A stretch of 64,000 bases of DNA, from NCBI GenBank assembly GCA_033026295.1, contig CM065187.1, positions 16,464,388-16,528,387 on the forward strand, read 5' to 3'. Of this stretch, positions 26,087 through 39,200 are shown piece by piece; the first letter of the stretch is position 1; each line of letters opens with the position of its first letter. The translations under genes were made by a program, and so were the position numbers. The notes under the pieces were generated by a model. That model was given only the letters and a program-made list of their open reading frames with translations. It was not told where the DNA came from and did no database searches. The stretch comes from Channa striata. Taxonomy: Eukaryota; Chordata; Actinopteri; Anabantiformes; Channidae.

Positions 26087-26917
26087 GTTAAATGTTACAT
26101 AAGTTTAAATGTACAAATTCACACAACTCTCAAAAAAACTAAGTAGAGATATTTAAATACTGTAAATGGCATTAGGCATGTAGATATTTATGTCATGTGC
26201 ATGCAACATATGGCTACCGTATACTAGACGAAGCAAATCCACCCTTGTAAAATGCATATCAAAACAACCTTTGGACAAGCATTAGATTTGATCTATATTC
26301 TTGTTGATATAAATAAGAGAAATCTCCAGATTGTCTGGCTTTTCATATAGTGCTGAAGCTAATCCAGGTACCACTGAGTAGCAGCTTTAGGATTTAGTGA
26401 ATACAGGGTTATAGGAAGCTTTACAACATTCACCTCCACCTACACATGCCTCACCCATAACAAAGAGGCAAAAGGTTAAATTAATCAATAAGACTTCAAA
26501 CAGTTTGTTCGGAGATGCTCACAAAGTTCACGCCAACGGAAATACAAACACACGCCTCCTTTATGATATTGGTCTGCTGGCTATCCACTAGATAACACCT
26601 AATGCAGTTTTATGGATGGGATTAGCATCCAAAATCATATTTGTTTGTCAACACTTACGTTACTGCCCCTGCGTTTATGAGAAAATTTTATTATGGAGAC
26701 AACGTTTGGCACACAACAAAATGCAGCATTACAACTTTTCCACGGTATTGTTCATCTTTTTACCTAAAATTTAAAACCATCTCACTCACATTATTATATC
26801 CGCTCAAGAATATATGCCTATACAAGGCAAATGAACAGTACCTTAGCATTAAATGTGTCTGTATGAAAAAATGCAGCCATTACAGTTCAGGCACTAAATT
26901 CCAAGATCATAATGAAT

Positions 26918-26918
<1 letters not shown>

Positions 26919-26957
<39 letters not shown>

Positions 26958-26964
26958 ACACACA
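26919..26964. repeat. CA dinucleotide microsatellite with one TA interruption
   Basis: About 17 CA units, an interruption at 26953-26954, then six more. The HTHTHT reading across it is an artefact of the repeat. Confidence 0.95.
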
Positions 26965-29900
26965 AGCACAACAACATAGCCACAGTTGTCACAATGCAGT
27001 GACAGCACAAATACCTGGTTATAGCCAATCAACCTGTTTTAAGGAGCACAGTCAAGAGGTAAGAAACCAGAGGTAGAACCTCATTAGACTTGATCATTAG
27101 GTTTGATTGAAGAAAATGTGCAGCAACGTTATTCAATCACTAATTAATTGTAAACTGCCTCTAGTGTTAATGAAAGAAGGAACGACATTCAAGGAAGGGG
27201 TTTGTACACAATTCAACATAAAATGGTGACTTTTGATTCCTTTCAGCTGTCAGTCAGCGTTGTATGTTCTCACAGAACTTAGATTGTTTGCATAAGCTTT
27301 TTTTCCAATGCAATTTCCTGCCTCCAGCCTTCAACTTAGTTTTTAATGATGGGGACAGTATGACATTTATATTAGAGGCCCTGGAGTTCCAGAGAACCAA
27401 CCAATACTGGGGACTGCATGTGATATCCTATGTTCATATATATAAATATAGGACTTCATATATATATGAAAAAGAACCTGTTTTGACCAGTTGCCATAAT
27501 ATGTTTATCAGTGTCTGCTTCAGCAACATCTTGCAATGATGTAGCAACATCTTGAGTGTGTTTATGTGATTTTTGTGCTGTGATCTTTTAACATATTTAT
27601 TTCAGCTGTTGTATCTAATCTCTGCAACATTCATGCGACTCTCATTCTGATGGCATTTCTTCTGTTGAGGACAGAAATAGCACTGTCACCATGGATCTCT
27701 CAGATGTATCACCTCTTTTTGGCCTATTTATTGAAAAAGAAAAGCAGCAAACAGCAATTCCTTGATTACGTTTCATTTTCAAAACAGAAATGAGCAGCAT
27801 TCCATCCATAAAAGCATCATTGCAGATATGTTCATTCTGTATCTACAAAAAAATTACAATAACATGATGAATGCAAAATATTCCTGTTCAGTTGCCACTG
27901 GTGGAATCACGTGCATTGACCAGAGTGGCAGTGATCAGCTTCAGTGGCCGTGATGGAGACAGAACGTGATGCAGCTGTTCCTGGTGGAACTGTAGATTGT
28001 GCTGTGGCTCTAATAATGCCGTAAGACCCCTGTCAGTGTGTGGAGAAGCATTCAGGGACAGTACAGTCAGCTGTGTTCGGAAGCCTTCAGAGCCGTAATC
28101 AACTGAGTCGGAATTAGGTTTTTAGGATTTATTTTAACTGATCCTATTTTTAAAACTGTGTCTGCATTGGCACAGATCGGATTTAGACATCTCTACCACA
28201 TAGTGTAGGTCATTTGTCCCAACTTCCTCGTACGACACAGGCATGCAGAGGTGCGTCTCTTGAAATGACACACGTGGGAGGTTGCTGTCCTGTGTCGTTG
28301 TCGTCATGGAAACAATGATAAAAACATAACATCTCCTTACTATCAACAGGCTCTGAAACTTATCCAAACGTGGAAATGTGCAGTCGAAGCATATACGTCT
28401 GCACAGCCAGCATTGTTACAGCAATCAACACGTGGAAAAATATGAATATTTCACACTGGAGTCAAATGTTATTCTAATGAGGCAAAGTTGTGTGTTTTCC
28501 GATCCCTGTGTCCACCACAATTTTCTCCTCTTGTGAATTCCTCACTCTACTAAATAAACAAATTTTCTGCTTTGCTTAGGTCATAATTACAGCAGCTGCT
28601 AGACAAATCAACAGTCTGGTGTCGCAATAAAATACCCAATGTGTAATCAATAATATCAAAGGCAAGATATATATCTATATATGTGCAAAGCAACAGTGTT
28701 TATACTGCTGAACATAGTATCAACATCGTGTTTGTAACATATCCTTGAAAAAATGTGCTTGGCTGGTTATAAAACAGCAAACACAGTAATTGCACATGCA
28801 TGTAGACGTTATTGACGAAAGCACCACTCGCTCAAAACCTCCAACCATCCACATCAAACTCTCTTTAACAGCCAAGAATTTTGATGATCACTCGTATTGA
28901 TCCACCCCTCACTCTGGGTTCAATAGCTTCTGTAGAGCCTTAGGATGTGGAATAATTGATTAGGATCCCTTCTGCAGTGAAACAACATGACTCACAACCA
29001 ACACACCCAACACATGCTCTGTGGTTTAACCACCATCTGTGCACAGTGGTGACAGCGGCTCGCTGAACCCCGGTAACCAGCCACCTCCTGCTCTAAGGGA
29101 GGACGAGGCTGCATCCATCTTTCTCTGTATTCTTTATAACAGATGCCATTGTAAAATAGCTGTGCGCTGAATTTAGGCAAAAAAGAATTCAAAGCAGCAG
29201 ACAACGTTCAGGTGTTTCCCCACAAAGAAAACCACAGATATCTTGCAGCCTTCACGTAAAGCAGCACAGTGGAATGCGGGTGGAGGTATACACACAATGC
29301 TCCACCACCTAATGGCTTGTTGTCACTGCGTGTCAGGCAAGGACTTTCAAGGCAGAGCATGTCTTTACCTATCTCCACAGGCTTTTTTTTTTTTTTTCTG
29401 TCACCATCTTTTTATTTGTCATCCTCCCACTCTTTCTTACCTTCCTCCTTCTCCATGTTTTATGTTTTTTCTCCTATCTCTCTCTCCCAGCAGGAAGTTA
29501 AAGTGGCATGTGCCCTAGCATCTGCTCTCTGTTCTCTCTGTCCAACTGGAAGTCGCAGTGTGAATGACAGGACTTGGCTCTCTGGTTAATGTTTCCACTC
29601 TGCTAATTCACCTTGAAGAATCCAAGTCTGTCCATTACCTGGGCACTTGGAGAAATGCTACGACTAGTTTGGTGTCCGGGGCTGAAACAGGCTACAATTT
29701 GGATTACATGAGTTTGTTTTTAAAAAATATATATTTATGTTGCTGCCTGTGCAATCCATTCATTTGAGGACTAACTGACTGTTTCATTCAGTCTGAATGA
29801 GTCTCACTGACGTAAAACAATACCTTAAAAAAATACCAATCCAAGATGACATTTCACTACTTCTGCACTACTGCTCATTAATTTATTCAGTTATTAAGAA

Positions 29901-31115
29901 ATGTAATATTAACAGACATGTATTTGAAATTGCATATGGGAAATATGCGCTAAACTCAATTTGTAAGGTAAAGTTTTTGGATCGAAGTGGAATAATGTAT
30001 TCTGAAGTAACTGAAAATCATTTAAAGTCCACAGCCCCAGCTATGTAAATCACTAGAGAAATTACACTGACCAAAAGCCCGTACCTAATCATAAAATCTG
30101 ATTACATCGTGATTGAAAACTGAATGAAAATCTCCCACAGCTTAACTGGAAAGCACCAGGTCGACCTTTCCATTTTGTCCCTCTCACCACGGGAACTAAT
30201 ACATGTTTCCATCATCTTCTCCCCATTCCCTTTATGTCGCCTTGAGTCCGATCCCTTCATTACTCCACCTCTCTATCCTCCCCTTTTACATGCCACAATG
30301 CTCTATCACACACAGGGAAAAGATTTGAGGAAAGATAATGCCGTCTTGAGTCCTGGCCTTGTGAATTATAACAGAGAATTAGGGCTGATTTGCTACTGTG
30401 GCGCTCCCGCCTCCCCAATACTTCTCTCACAGGATTTTTCTAGCTTTGGCCTGTGCCCTACACCCACCGCTTTCATCTCTCAGCCAGCCGAACAAAAAGC
30501 CTGTTTCAGGATCTCCAAGCTCGGGGCCTAGAGTGAAGGATGCAGTCGGCATCCGTACCATAGATTACAGAAATAAATGACGTCTCCGTTCTGCACTGGG
30601 AGTTCTTTATACATATGCAACACATAAAGAGGAAAGTCATTTTTCACCAGGCACTCTTTTAAAAGTTTGCCTTCACAGGAAATCTATTGTTGTCCACATT
30701 TAGCCAAGTACCAACAAACCCACGACACAACAGTGTGCTGTAGGAATCACTCCTAAAACCTCAAAAATCATCAATTGCATTTTTGCACTTACATTTCCCT
30801 TCTCTCAAAGTCTATAGTTTTTTGATTTTTTTGAATGGGTTTTTGTTTCAATGCCCTAAACAATAGTTGTGGTTAACAAAAGGTTGAGAGATTTTCAAGC
30901 TTTATTGTATGGGATCAGATATGTCAATACAATAAATATACACCTGTGCTTACTTTTTTTTAGCTTTTTATAGACTTTCAAAAAGTCAGCATCTGAAGAA
31001 GACCAGGAAACATCTGCCTTTACTGTTTCACTGTGTTTATAACTTACACTGGATAGATAAACTCATTAATGATGCCGATGCAGAAGTCATGTGACTGTAA
31101 TGTAGTTTGTTTACA

Positions 31116-31152
31116 CCTAATTAATAGCAAAAAGTTTTTGCTATTAATTAGG
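31116..31152. repeat. perfect 37-bp palindrome (18-bp arms, 1-nt centre)
   Basis: CCTAATTAATAGCAAAAA at 31116-31133 is exactly complementary to 31135-31152, around a single G at 31134. Each arm contains TAATTA-type homeodomain core sites. Perfect near-loopless palindromes of this length are uncommon and can extrude cruciforms. No flanking transposon termini were found. Confidence 0.95.
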
Positions 31153-31549
31153 CTTTAAAAATCAGGAAAGTGCAACAAATTCTTTGCTTTATTTTCTGCG
31201 ATAATCCAAAATGCCACTGCCTTTTTGTTGACGCTGTCAGAAAATACACTACTTATATTAAATATAATGACTTGACACTCGGGCTCTACCCTTTAGAAGG
31301 CACATTTATACTTTTCACACTGAACACTTACAGTATTTGTGCTATTGTGGTAATGTGGCTTGTGGCTAGTTGAGAGCCTATATGACATTGCTTTTCATTT
31401 AACTTATTGGTAAATACATTATTGACTTAATAATTGTGATAGCACATTTTCATATCCCCAAATGTACTTAAAAACAGACAGTATCCTGAAATTGTATCAT
31501 AACTGAATAAATGGTACATCTATGTACCTTGGCTTTCAAAAAGTAAACA

Positions 31550-31569
31550 GTTGGACCTTGAGGTCCAAC
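31550..31569. repeat. short perfect inverted repeat (9-bp arms, 2-nt centre)
   Basis: GTTGGACCT, TG, AGGTCCAAC. It is a small hairpin-capable site of unknown meaning. Confidence 0.85.
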
Positions 31570-31715
31570 AATTGGCCCTAGGGGTTACGTTAGGGAGATG
31601 CTAACCTACAAAAGTCAGTCTCTCCAGGATTTCACATACATTTTTGGGACTGCTACAGTCTAAAACGCATATATTTATGTGTTTCTAAAAACTGTGAAGC
31701 ATGTTAAGATATTCA

Positions 31716-31799
31716 TGATGTTTTAATTTGCTAGGCTGCACAGAATTCACAGTGGATTGTTGCGATCATAACATCACAAATTCCTGGAGGGATTGAAAG
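31716..31799 (+). repeat. dispersed repeat, copy B (pairs with 2094-2182)
   Basis: It contains TGATGTTTTAA, AGGC, GAATTC, ATTGTTGCGAT, AACATC and CCTGGAGGGATTGAAAG in the same order as copy A. An extra ACAAATT is inserted before CCTGG. Confidence 0.75.
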
Positions 31800-32341
31800 A
31801 AAAAAAGATCATCCCACGGCACTTTATCCATGACTGAGTTTCCAGGGTGTGATGTGCTATATTCTATTGCACCCACAGTTTATTTATTTGTTACAGACCT
31901 TTCATAACCGTGCTCCACCAGATCTTTCTCTCACTGTTTGTTGCTTTTGTTTAAGTCGACCTTGAGTGACCTGGAAGGTGCCTTTAAAAACACTAATATT
32001 ATTATGATTTCTGTAAATGCTGATTAGAAACTTCAGTACATGTTTGAGCTTTGGTTTCTGTTCACTGTATCTTACAGTTGCAATCGGCAAACATTATCAA
32101 TGTTGTGTCTTGGTAGTTGGTTACAGTTTGTTTGTTTTATTAAAGATATACAAAAATCTTTCATTTCCACAGATTCTTTATGTTTTCCCTCAACATTGTG
32201 TCTCCTATTTTATAATTTAGAGTAGAATTTACTATAACATTTTCTATAAAATAAAAGTAACAACTTGTTTCTATGGCTTTAGGGTGTAAATGTGCATTTA
32301 TCCGTTTAAACTTCCCTATGACTTCCCTATATTTACATTTT

Positions 32342-32513
32342 TCCCTGCTTCTAGCTGAAAAACTCCTCCAGACGACATCACCCGAAGGAGTGTTTCATCA
32401 TTAGGCGTTCAGATGATGTCATCCGTGGAAGCTCTTGCAGGTCGAGCATGATCGTAAAACTTCATAGTGTGAGCAAGTGACGTCATCTGAAGGCTTTTGT
32501 CAGCTGGAAGTAG
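32342..32513. repeat. imperfect long inverted repeat with three CRE-like palindromes
   Basis: The left arm (about 32347-32385: TTCTAGCTGAAAAACTCC then GACGACATCACC) is the imperfect reverse complement of the right arm (about 32477-32513: TGACGTCATCTGAAGG then GTCAGCTGGAAGTAG). Between them is a third related block, CAGATGATGTCATCCG. TGACGTCA at 32478-32485 is a perfect CRE/ATF octamer. It may be a foldback (MITE-like) element or a clustered regulatory site. Confidence 0.6.
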
Positions 32514-33174
32514 AGAGATATTTAAAATACAGTCTAGTCAAACTAAACCCTAAAGTAGCAAGTTGGACATCAGTGAAGGCGTCTTGTAAGTGTTGTGAGC
32601 ATGACAGAAATGTGGTTTCTTCTGTTATAGACAAAATGGATCATCTGCATTGTGCCTCATCCAGCTATGGACAGTTTGGCTTATAGAGAACATGATTATT
32701 TACAAAAATCTACAGCATTTTGCTAAACATTTCAATGTGTAAATAAATAAATCTTTTGTACGTCCATATGAATAAAAACGGTTCTATTTGCCTTAGTTCT
32801 GCCAGTGTGTTTGTTTTCCTGATGCAAACAGTTCAGAATAAATGTGGCTTTTTTTGATTTTATAAATGACAATTGTTTTTTTTTCCATAACAATTACAGA
32901 ACACAAGAGCATCCCTTCATTAGTTTTGTTTGATTAAATAAAATTTTATGAGTATTAATGACAATAATAATAACCAGCAAAACAATGGATAAATGGAAAA
33001 TACTAGATGTTTTATTGCCTTCCAGTTTGCTATGTATGAGGTCGTCTCTCGATGAAAGACATTTTACATTTTAAAAATCACACGTGTTGATAAAACATCG
33101 TCTCCATTTAGATAATCTAGCATCCCCCCTATTGTAATAGAGCCTGGGTATATTTCTCAGCATAATGACATCCC

Positions 33175-33860
33175 ATGATGCTCACTGTTTGCATGGTAAC
33201 CAAATATAATTGCCTGATGACCATGCACCGCTGCTTGCTCATTACTGTGGCAAATTAGTACTGCTGGAGAAGAAGAGACTGCAATGCCCCCACACCGTAA
33301 CACCACCCCCCGCCCACACTACATTATGGCTCTTTCATTTGCTTTTATAAGAGATAAATGACATCTTCACATTGAGGCAACTGTAAGCACACATGCCCTC
33401 CTCTGTGACATTTCAGAGAAAGAAATGTGATTAGAAAGGCAATGCCAATATTTGCAGTGGTGTCACAAGGGGCCAATACAGGCTCGCTACAGCTGTTGAT
33501 AACAAGACAATATGAGGGCCTGGACAATGAGGCCCTTGGGGTGACTTTGATTGAGAAAAAGGAACGTCAGAGAGGTAAAAGGGGCGGGGAATGGATTTTC
33601 GCCTTTGTTGAAGACGCAGGCATCAGAGTGCGGACAATGGCGCATACTTGTAAAGAGCAGCATGCAACAGAGCTATGTTTGATAAGAGCCGTTTTTATGT
33701 GTTCGTGCGCTTGTGCCTGTGCACCTCCGTCAGAGGCAGCTGGGGCCTCAGCCCTTGTTATATTCCCTGTCGTTTAGCTTGAAGTGAGGCCTTTATTTGT
33801 ATCTGCAGCTGTCGGCCAAGTGTTACCACAACAGCTTGCGAGAGTAGACCTGTCAGCGAG
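33175..33860. promoter_or_regulatory. candidate conserved non-coding block
   Basis: This is a GC-balanced, low-repeat stretch with GATAACAAGACAATATG, GACTTTGATTGAG (TCF-like), AGATAAATGAC and AGCTGTTGATAAC. An open frame of 116 codons at 33427-33777 has no recognisable domain and no splice-flanked structure. The regulatory call is weak. Confidence 0.2.
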
Positions 33861-34194
33861 CGCCAGCAGCTAAAGGGGAAGGTAGTCTTTGTCCATCCGT
33901 GCCAGATACAATCAAAAACTCACTTTTGCCCCCCCCCCACCTCATGCTCTTCCCCACAAACCCGCCATCTCTGTTCTCTCCCCAGTTCCCCATATCACAG
34001 AAATGCCTCCTCATTTCACTGGCAGCTCAACAACACATAGTTCATGTTATATACAGTACAGAGTATTTCTGTTGGCACTTTTTTTATGTTAGGCCTGGGG
34101 TGAAATACATAAAGAATCTGTGGGGAGCACGTCAGCTCCTCTTTTGATTGGGCTTGGGACCGGGGGGGAGTGATTAGAAATAAACATTCCTGCA

Positions 34195-34510
34195 GTATAA
34201 AACATATAATGGATTAGACAGAGATGGCTTTGAAAATGCTAATAGATGACACAGCTCGGTGTAATACTTCCAAGCCCAATTCAAATAGCACAGATGTTCC
34301 CAATTGGTGCTTGAGTCATTAATAGCTGCTAGCAAAACACATCTGCTGTCATTAGCACTAAGGGGAGGAAAAACAAGCAGTTCAAATATACATTAATGGG
34401 AAATTTCCCCAAGACTTTAATCAGGGTGCTTCAAGGGACCATTAAAAGGACAGCACGGATTGGGATGAATCAATAGGGAGATATGTAAGCAGATGAGGAG
34501 ATGATGGAAA
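34195..34510. promoter_or_regulatory. candidate conserved non-coding element
   Basis: This block contains many neural-enhancer-like words. These include CATTAATAGCTGCTAGC, TCATTAGCACTAAG, CCAATTGGTGCTTGAG, ATTAATGGGAAATTTCC and AATCAATAGGG. It holds no simple repeats and has no coding signal. Conservation is not measured. Confidence 0.25.
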
Positions 34511-34954
34511 AGGTGCTTGTCTGTCAGAGGTATCTTTAGAGTTCATAGAGGTTACTGAGACATGCAAGAGTAAATACTGATCAACTTCATGTTTAACAAA
34601 TTACATCTATATACAACTAAACTGCAAAAGTAAATATGAATTGTGGGAAACTTTTTGCTCTAATGAATGATTCACTTGATTTATTATTAGCAGAGGACAG
34701 GACCATAATTTGTGGATGACCAGTTTCAATTGTTCTTAGGATGTTAGGGAGTATTCGGGTGTGTGTCCTAAATTATTGTTAACCCAGACTATGATATTGT
34801 GATATGATATGATATTATAATCTTAACCAAGTACTGAGGGCTGATGCATGACCACCCAAAAAAGTTTGAACAGAAATGAATTGAAGTTTTTGCACTGTAA
34901 TGGTTGTGTGTTTTTGTATGTCTGTATTGGCCGTGAAATACACTTGAGACCTCA

Positions 34955-35030
34955 GTAAGGTGGACCCAATGACAGCTGGGATAGACTCAAGCCCCCCCAC
35001 CAGCGACCCTGAACAGGATAAATGGGACCC
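34955..35030 (-). repeat. fragment of the common teleost dispersed repeat ('CAGCTGGGATAGACTC' end)
   Basis: ATGACAGCTGGGATAGACTC, AAGCCCCCCC, GCGACCCTGAACAGGATAAA form the terminal section of the same repeat family as 7138-7391. It is in the opposite orientation. Confidence 0.75.
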
Positions 35031-36063
35031 ACATGCCATAATTTTATGTTTTCCATTTGAATCTGTATATGATGTGATTATATAGAATTTAAATTACTGA
35101 CTCTAGAATTTAATGGGGGTCAAATCCAGGATTTCTAAGACTTCACATTTTCTCCAAACTATGCTAGACTTAGCAATCCACTCACCGACAAACACATAAA
35201 TTGTTAAAACAAAAAACTAATAATATAAGTTTTTTTAAGTAGATATGTAAAGGTTACACTGTCTTATGAACAATCTATATCCCCTGCCTCAAATAAGCTA
35301 TGCACAAGGACATAATAATTTCAACACAAGTAGGCAGGAGCGCATGCATCAACACTGTTATTCAATATTCCTCTTCCTTCAGCATCAGACTTTTCTTTTG
35401 TTCACTGAACTCTTGGTCTCCATCAGTAACTGTTACCCAGGCAACAGAAAAGAAAAAGAAAAGGTGAATGAATGAGCAAAAGAAAAGAGTAAAGAATGAC
35501 AAAAAGAAAAACAAAAGATGGGACAGTGCAGCCCCTCATATGAGTTCTGTCTCTCCAAAGGTAAACAATAAATAATCTTCTGCCTCATCCAATTGCCCTG
35601 GAACTGGAAATCTAAAGAGAACTAATTTGCTTTGGTCATGACACTTGCCCGACGGAACAAGTGCTCTATTACAACGGTGTGTGTATTCAAGCACGCACAT
35701 GTGGTGTGCGTGAAAGAGGGACAGATTGTGTATGAGTTGCACATCAGTATGTCTGTGCACGTTCTGTGTCTGGGAATGTTCTCTGAACGGATGTTAGACC
35801 GGGCGGCTGTTCACAGAACCACAGACCATATTAAAATACTCTTAATAGTTGTACAGTATATTTGTAGACAGGGAATCCACCAAGTACAATAACTTCAGTC
35901 CATGCAAATGTAAAACTTTACAACTTCACACACGCAGCTCAAGAACTCCCACATAAAGTCATGCCCACCATTTTGCTGATCATTTATGAAAATTTAACCT
36001 GACAGTAGCAATGCACTTTGGTATTAGAGCAATGTTAGTGAGTGAATGTTATCGAAAGACATT

Positions 36064-36297
36064 TCAGTCAGAGAAGGTTGTGGGTTAAAATCCAGTGACC
36101 TGCTGAGGTCATTCAGTGTGGAGTTTTTGTTTTGCACAAACATGGGTAAGTTGATTGTCAGTATGCATGAATATTTCTCTTATTACGTGTGTCTATACAT
36201 CTGTGTCAGCTGTGTACCCTGTATTTTGCCCGGTGTTTGTTGGGATTAACCCCCTGTGGCTATGCACACAATGAACAGTTCAGAAAGCGGATGGATC
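36064..36297 (-). repeat. degenerate near-complete copy of the common teleost dispersed repeat
   Basis: Block order is GGTTGTGGGTTAAAATCC, AGTGTGGAGTTTT, GATTGTCAGTATGCATGAAT, GTGTACCCTGTATTTTGCCC, TGGGATTAACCCCCTGTGG, TTCAGAAAGCGGATGGAT. This is the reverse-complement layout of the repeat at 7138-7391 and 13062-13225. It is strongly diverged, with internal deletions. Confidence 0.75.
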
Positions 36298-39200
36298 TGT
36301 ATGTGTTTGCAGGGTAGCACGGACACAGTTCATTCATACAAACACTGCACATGAATTGTAAAATTACAATGTACGAGGCCGACCAACGTGTGTCTTCAAC
36401 ACTTAATGTCTGCAATAAAAAGTAAGCATAAACCTTTGAAATGATTTAGCTTTTACTTAAAACATGACCTCACACATTTAACACAAGGCTCACTCCTCTG
36501 ATACGTATGACACTTGTGGAGAATATGTGGAGTGTGCTTGTGCATACTGAGTAACAAAGCACTTCCGTGACATGCTGTGCTTAAAAACCACAGATGGCTT
36601 TGGATCAATGTGCTCTAGGTTATCACCAAAGCATATGCAAAAAAAACCCACTTCAAGAATGTAAACTCCTGAGACATTTTGAAGAAGTAAATGGAATAAC
36701 TTCACACCATGAACGTCAAAAAATGTTCTCTATGTCTGTGTTTAGGATTCCAACAGTGCCATATGGTTTCATTCCTTTGTCTGCTACACTTATGTCACCA
36801 CCAAAAGTCTGGAACCCAGCCATTACGACAGTCCTTGAAGCAGCACCACAGCACCTGACCATGTGTTTAGTGTCCTGTTAAAATCTGGGAACAGAGCAGC
36901 TATGAATGAGTACATGTGGGAAACGTGCCAGAAAGTTTCCGCAAAGACACGTCTGTACCGTCCCCTATGGATGCAAGTAAGATCCAGAGCCAAGGCCAAG
37001 CTTCACGCATAAAGAACACCTTGACTTACACACACGTGGTGTTAGAATAGAGTGAATAGTGGCCCGTAACAAGCTTCTGTCCTCTTCAAGGACTAATTAA
37101 GGAAATTGCACTTTTTACTCTGCTGCCTTTTATTTCCATCCTCAGTGTGAGAGGAAAAAACACCTGTGTAGATCAATGAATTTATATTATAACTGCACAA
37201 AAATCATATATGATGAATACTCCAAACAAAGCAGTTTGAGGACAGTTAATTTTAATTACAGCATTTTAGAAAAAAAAAGTCTTTTCAGTGCAATGTGTTG
37301 CTGACATTTACAGTAATAACTTACTACAGATCACTGACCAGAAGATTCATCTTCCTTATTACTTACTACTGTAGTTAAAATTAATAACAAGGAAAGAACA
37401 TTTATTTCGGACCAATTTTCAGTAATTTGCAAGGGATGCCATATAATGTGTAGGACAATGATGAATCCAAAGGGGTAGACACTGGTTAGTCAATAAACTG
37501 ATGACTGAGCAGCAGAGTTAAAGTCAGAATGAGAAAATTGGAGACACAAGGCTCCTTCTTTCCTTATTACAGCAACAGTATGTCATGACACTAATGGCAC
37601 TGGTTAGGAACAATTAACAAGGCGGTGAGGCAGGTCATTTAAAGATCTCATGGAAATAGGATCAAGATGTAGTTGATTCTGTCTCCTCTGCTAAAGAAAC
37701 AGTTGACATCTGCAAATACAGTTCTACTGTACTCATATATAAAGATGTTCCACGTGTTATTGGGCGGGGTGACAGGAAATAAATCATACAGCGTTTTTTA
37801 AAGGCCTTTGTTCTATTTGTGGGGAAAATGTTGACATTAGCCTTTAAAAGGACATTGAAGGTAAAGCAGGTGAGAGGACAAATAGTCTTTCAAAAAAACC
37901 CTATGACTTCCAACAAAAACCAAAGGAACTTTGCCCGGAATAGGGACACCAGAGGCCAGTCCAGCAACTATGGCATATTTAGAGTGTCCCGGTGGATGAG
38001 AGGGTCACACCAATGTGACTGGATGCATCAAGGGGAGGACACTAACTGCTGTTTTCATGTGAGCACATAAAAGCAGGTTAAAGTACTTTAACTTCCTCTC
38101 GTACCGAGCTGTGTGTGAGCTTCTAGACAAGGGCTCCTCTTAAGAATCTATTGTGGTACCAGGAAACATAACATAAATGTCCACATTAGTTACTCCGATG
38201 GTTTAGGTGGAATCACTGGGAGGAGTTTATGGGCTATGATGAACACAATGGAGCAGACCCAACTGAGAGAGGCAGAAATTAAAGAAGAAAAAATCCACAC
38301 ATGGCCCGTTGCAGCACTCGCTGGAGTTACTATTAATAGACAAAGACTGAAATACAAAGAAAATATGTCCTTCATCCCCCGAAGGCTGAAACTGATTTAA
38401 AATTCTAAATTACAAAACAATAAATATCAAATTTACTAGAGTAATTGTTTTTAAGCAAAATGCATTTAATAAAAAAAAGTTCAATTAATTCCTTCTCTAT
38501 AGTCTCTATATTATGTATGGTGGACAGTCAACAATAAAACTTTACTGCACGTGACACTGTGAGACGTAAAAATAGCAACACCAGCTATATACTCTCCTAT
38601 TTTATTTAAGGTGCCATTTGATGCTCCAGGAGTGCAGGGTTTTTTTCATACTAGTTACTGTAACTCGTGTCAGGTGTTGGGGAGTCTATCTCTCTAGACT
38701 GTTTTTTTTTTAAATCCAGTTTTATCAAATAATATTTCTTCTTGCAAGATTGTTCTCTTGAAGTGAAGAGTCATAAAATAACACACAACAGACATCCATT
38801 TGTCATCTGTAGACACACCATGGCTTGACTGATGCATGCCAGGGGCATCAAATGATAAGTATCATATAACATACTGCAGTGCTGCAGCGGCAATGTGTTT
38901 TAAACTGGAGGCACATCATCACTTTAAATCTGGATCTGATGAAAAAAAAAAACATATTTCTTTTAGCAGGTATCAAGAGTTCCATTTTATGTTCAGCTGG
39001 CCTACAACTAATATATTACACTAAAGTTATTATTCATTATTATTGCTATTATTTTAATTTGCATTTGACAATTTATTTAAATCACTGACAATCACCGATG
39101 CAACAATAGACTCAACAGAGACTGAACAAGATCATTTCATTGGTATAAGAGTAAAAGAAAAGAATAAAAACGAGGCATCCGTGTCGACAGAGGCGCAATA

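Noticed and set aside
36594..36881. Plus-strand frame with PKVWNPA resembling the end of a LINE RT ('APKLWNSLP')
   Set aside because: The resemblance is a handful of residues and neighbouring blocks of such an element are absent.
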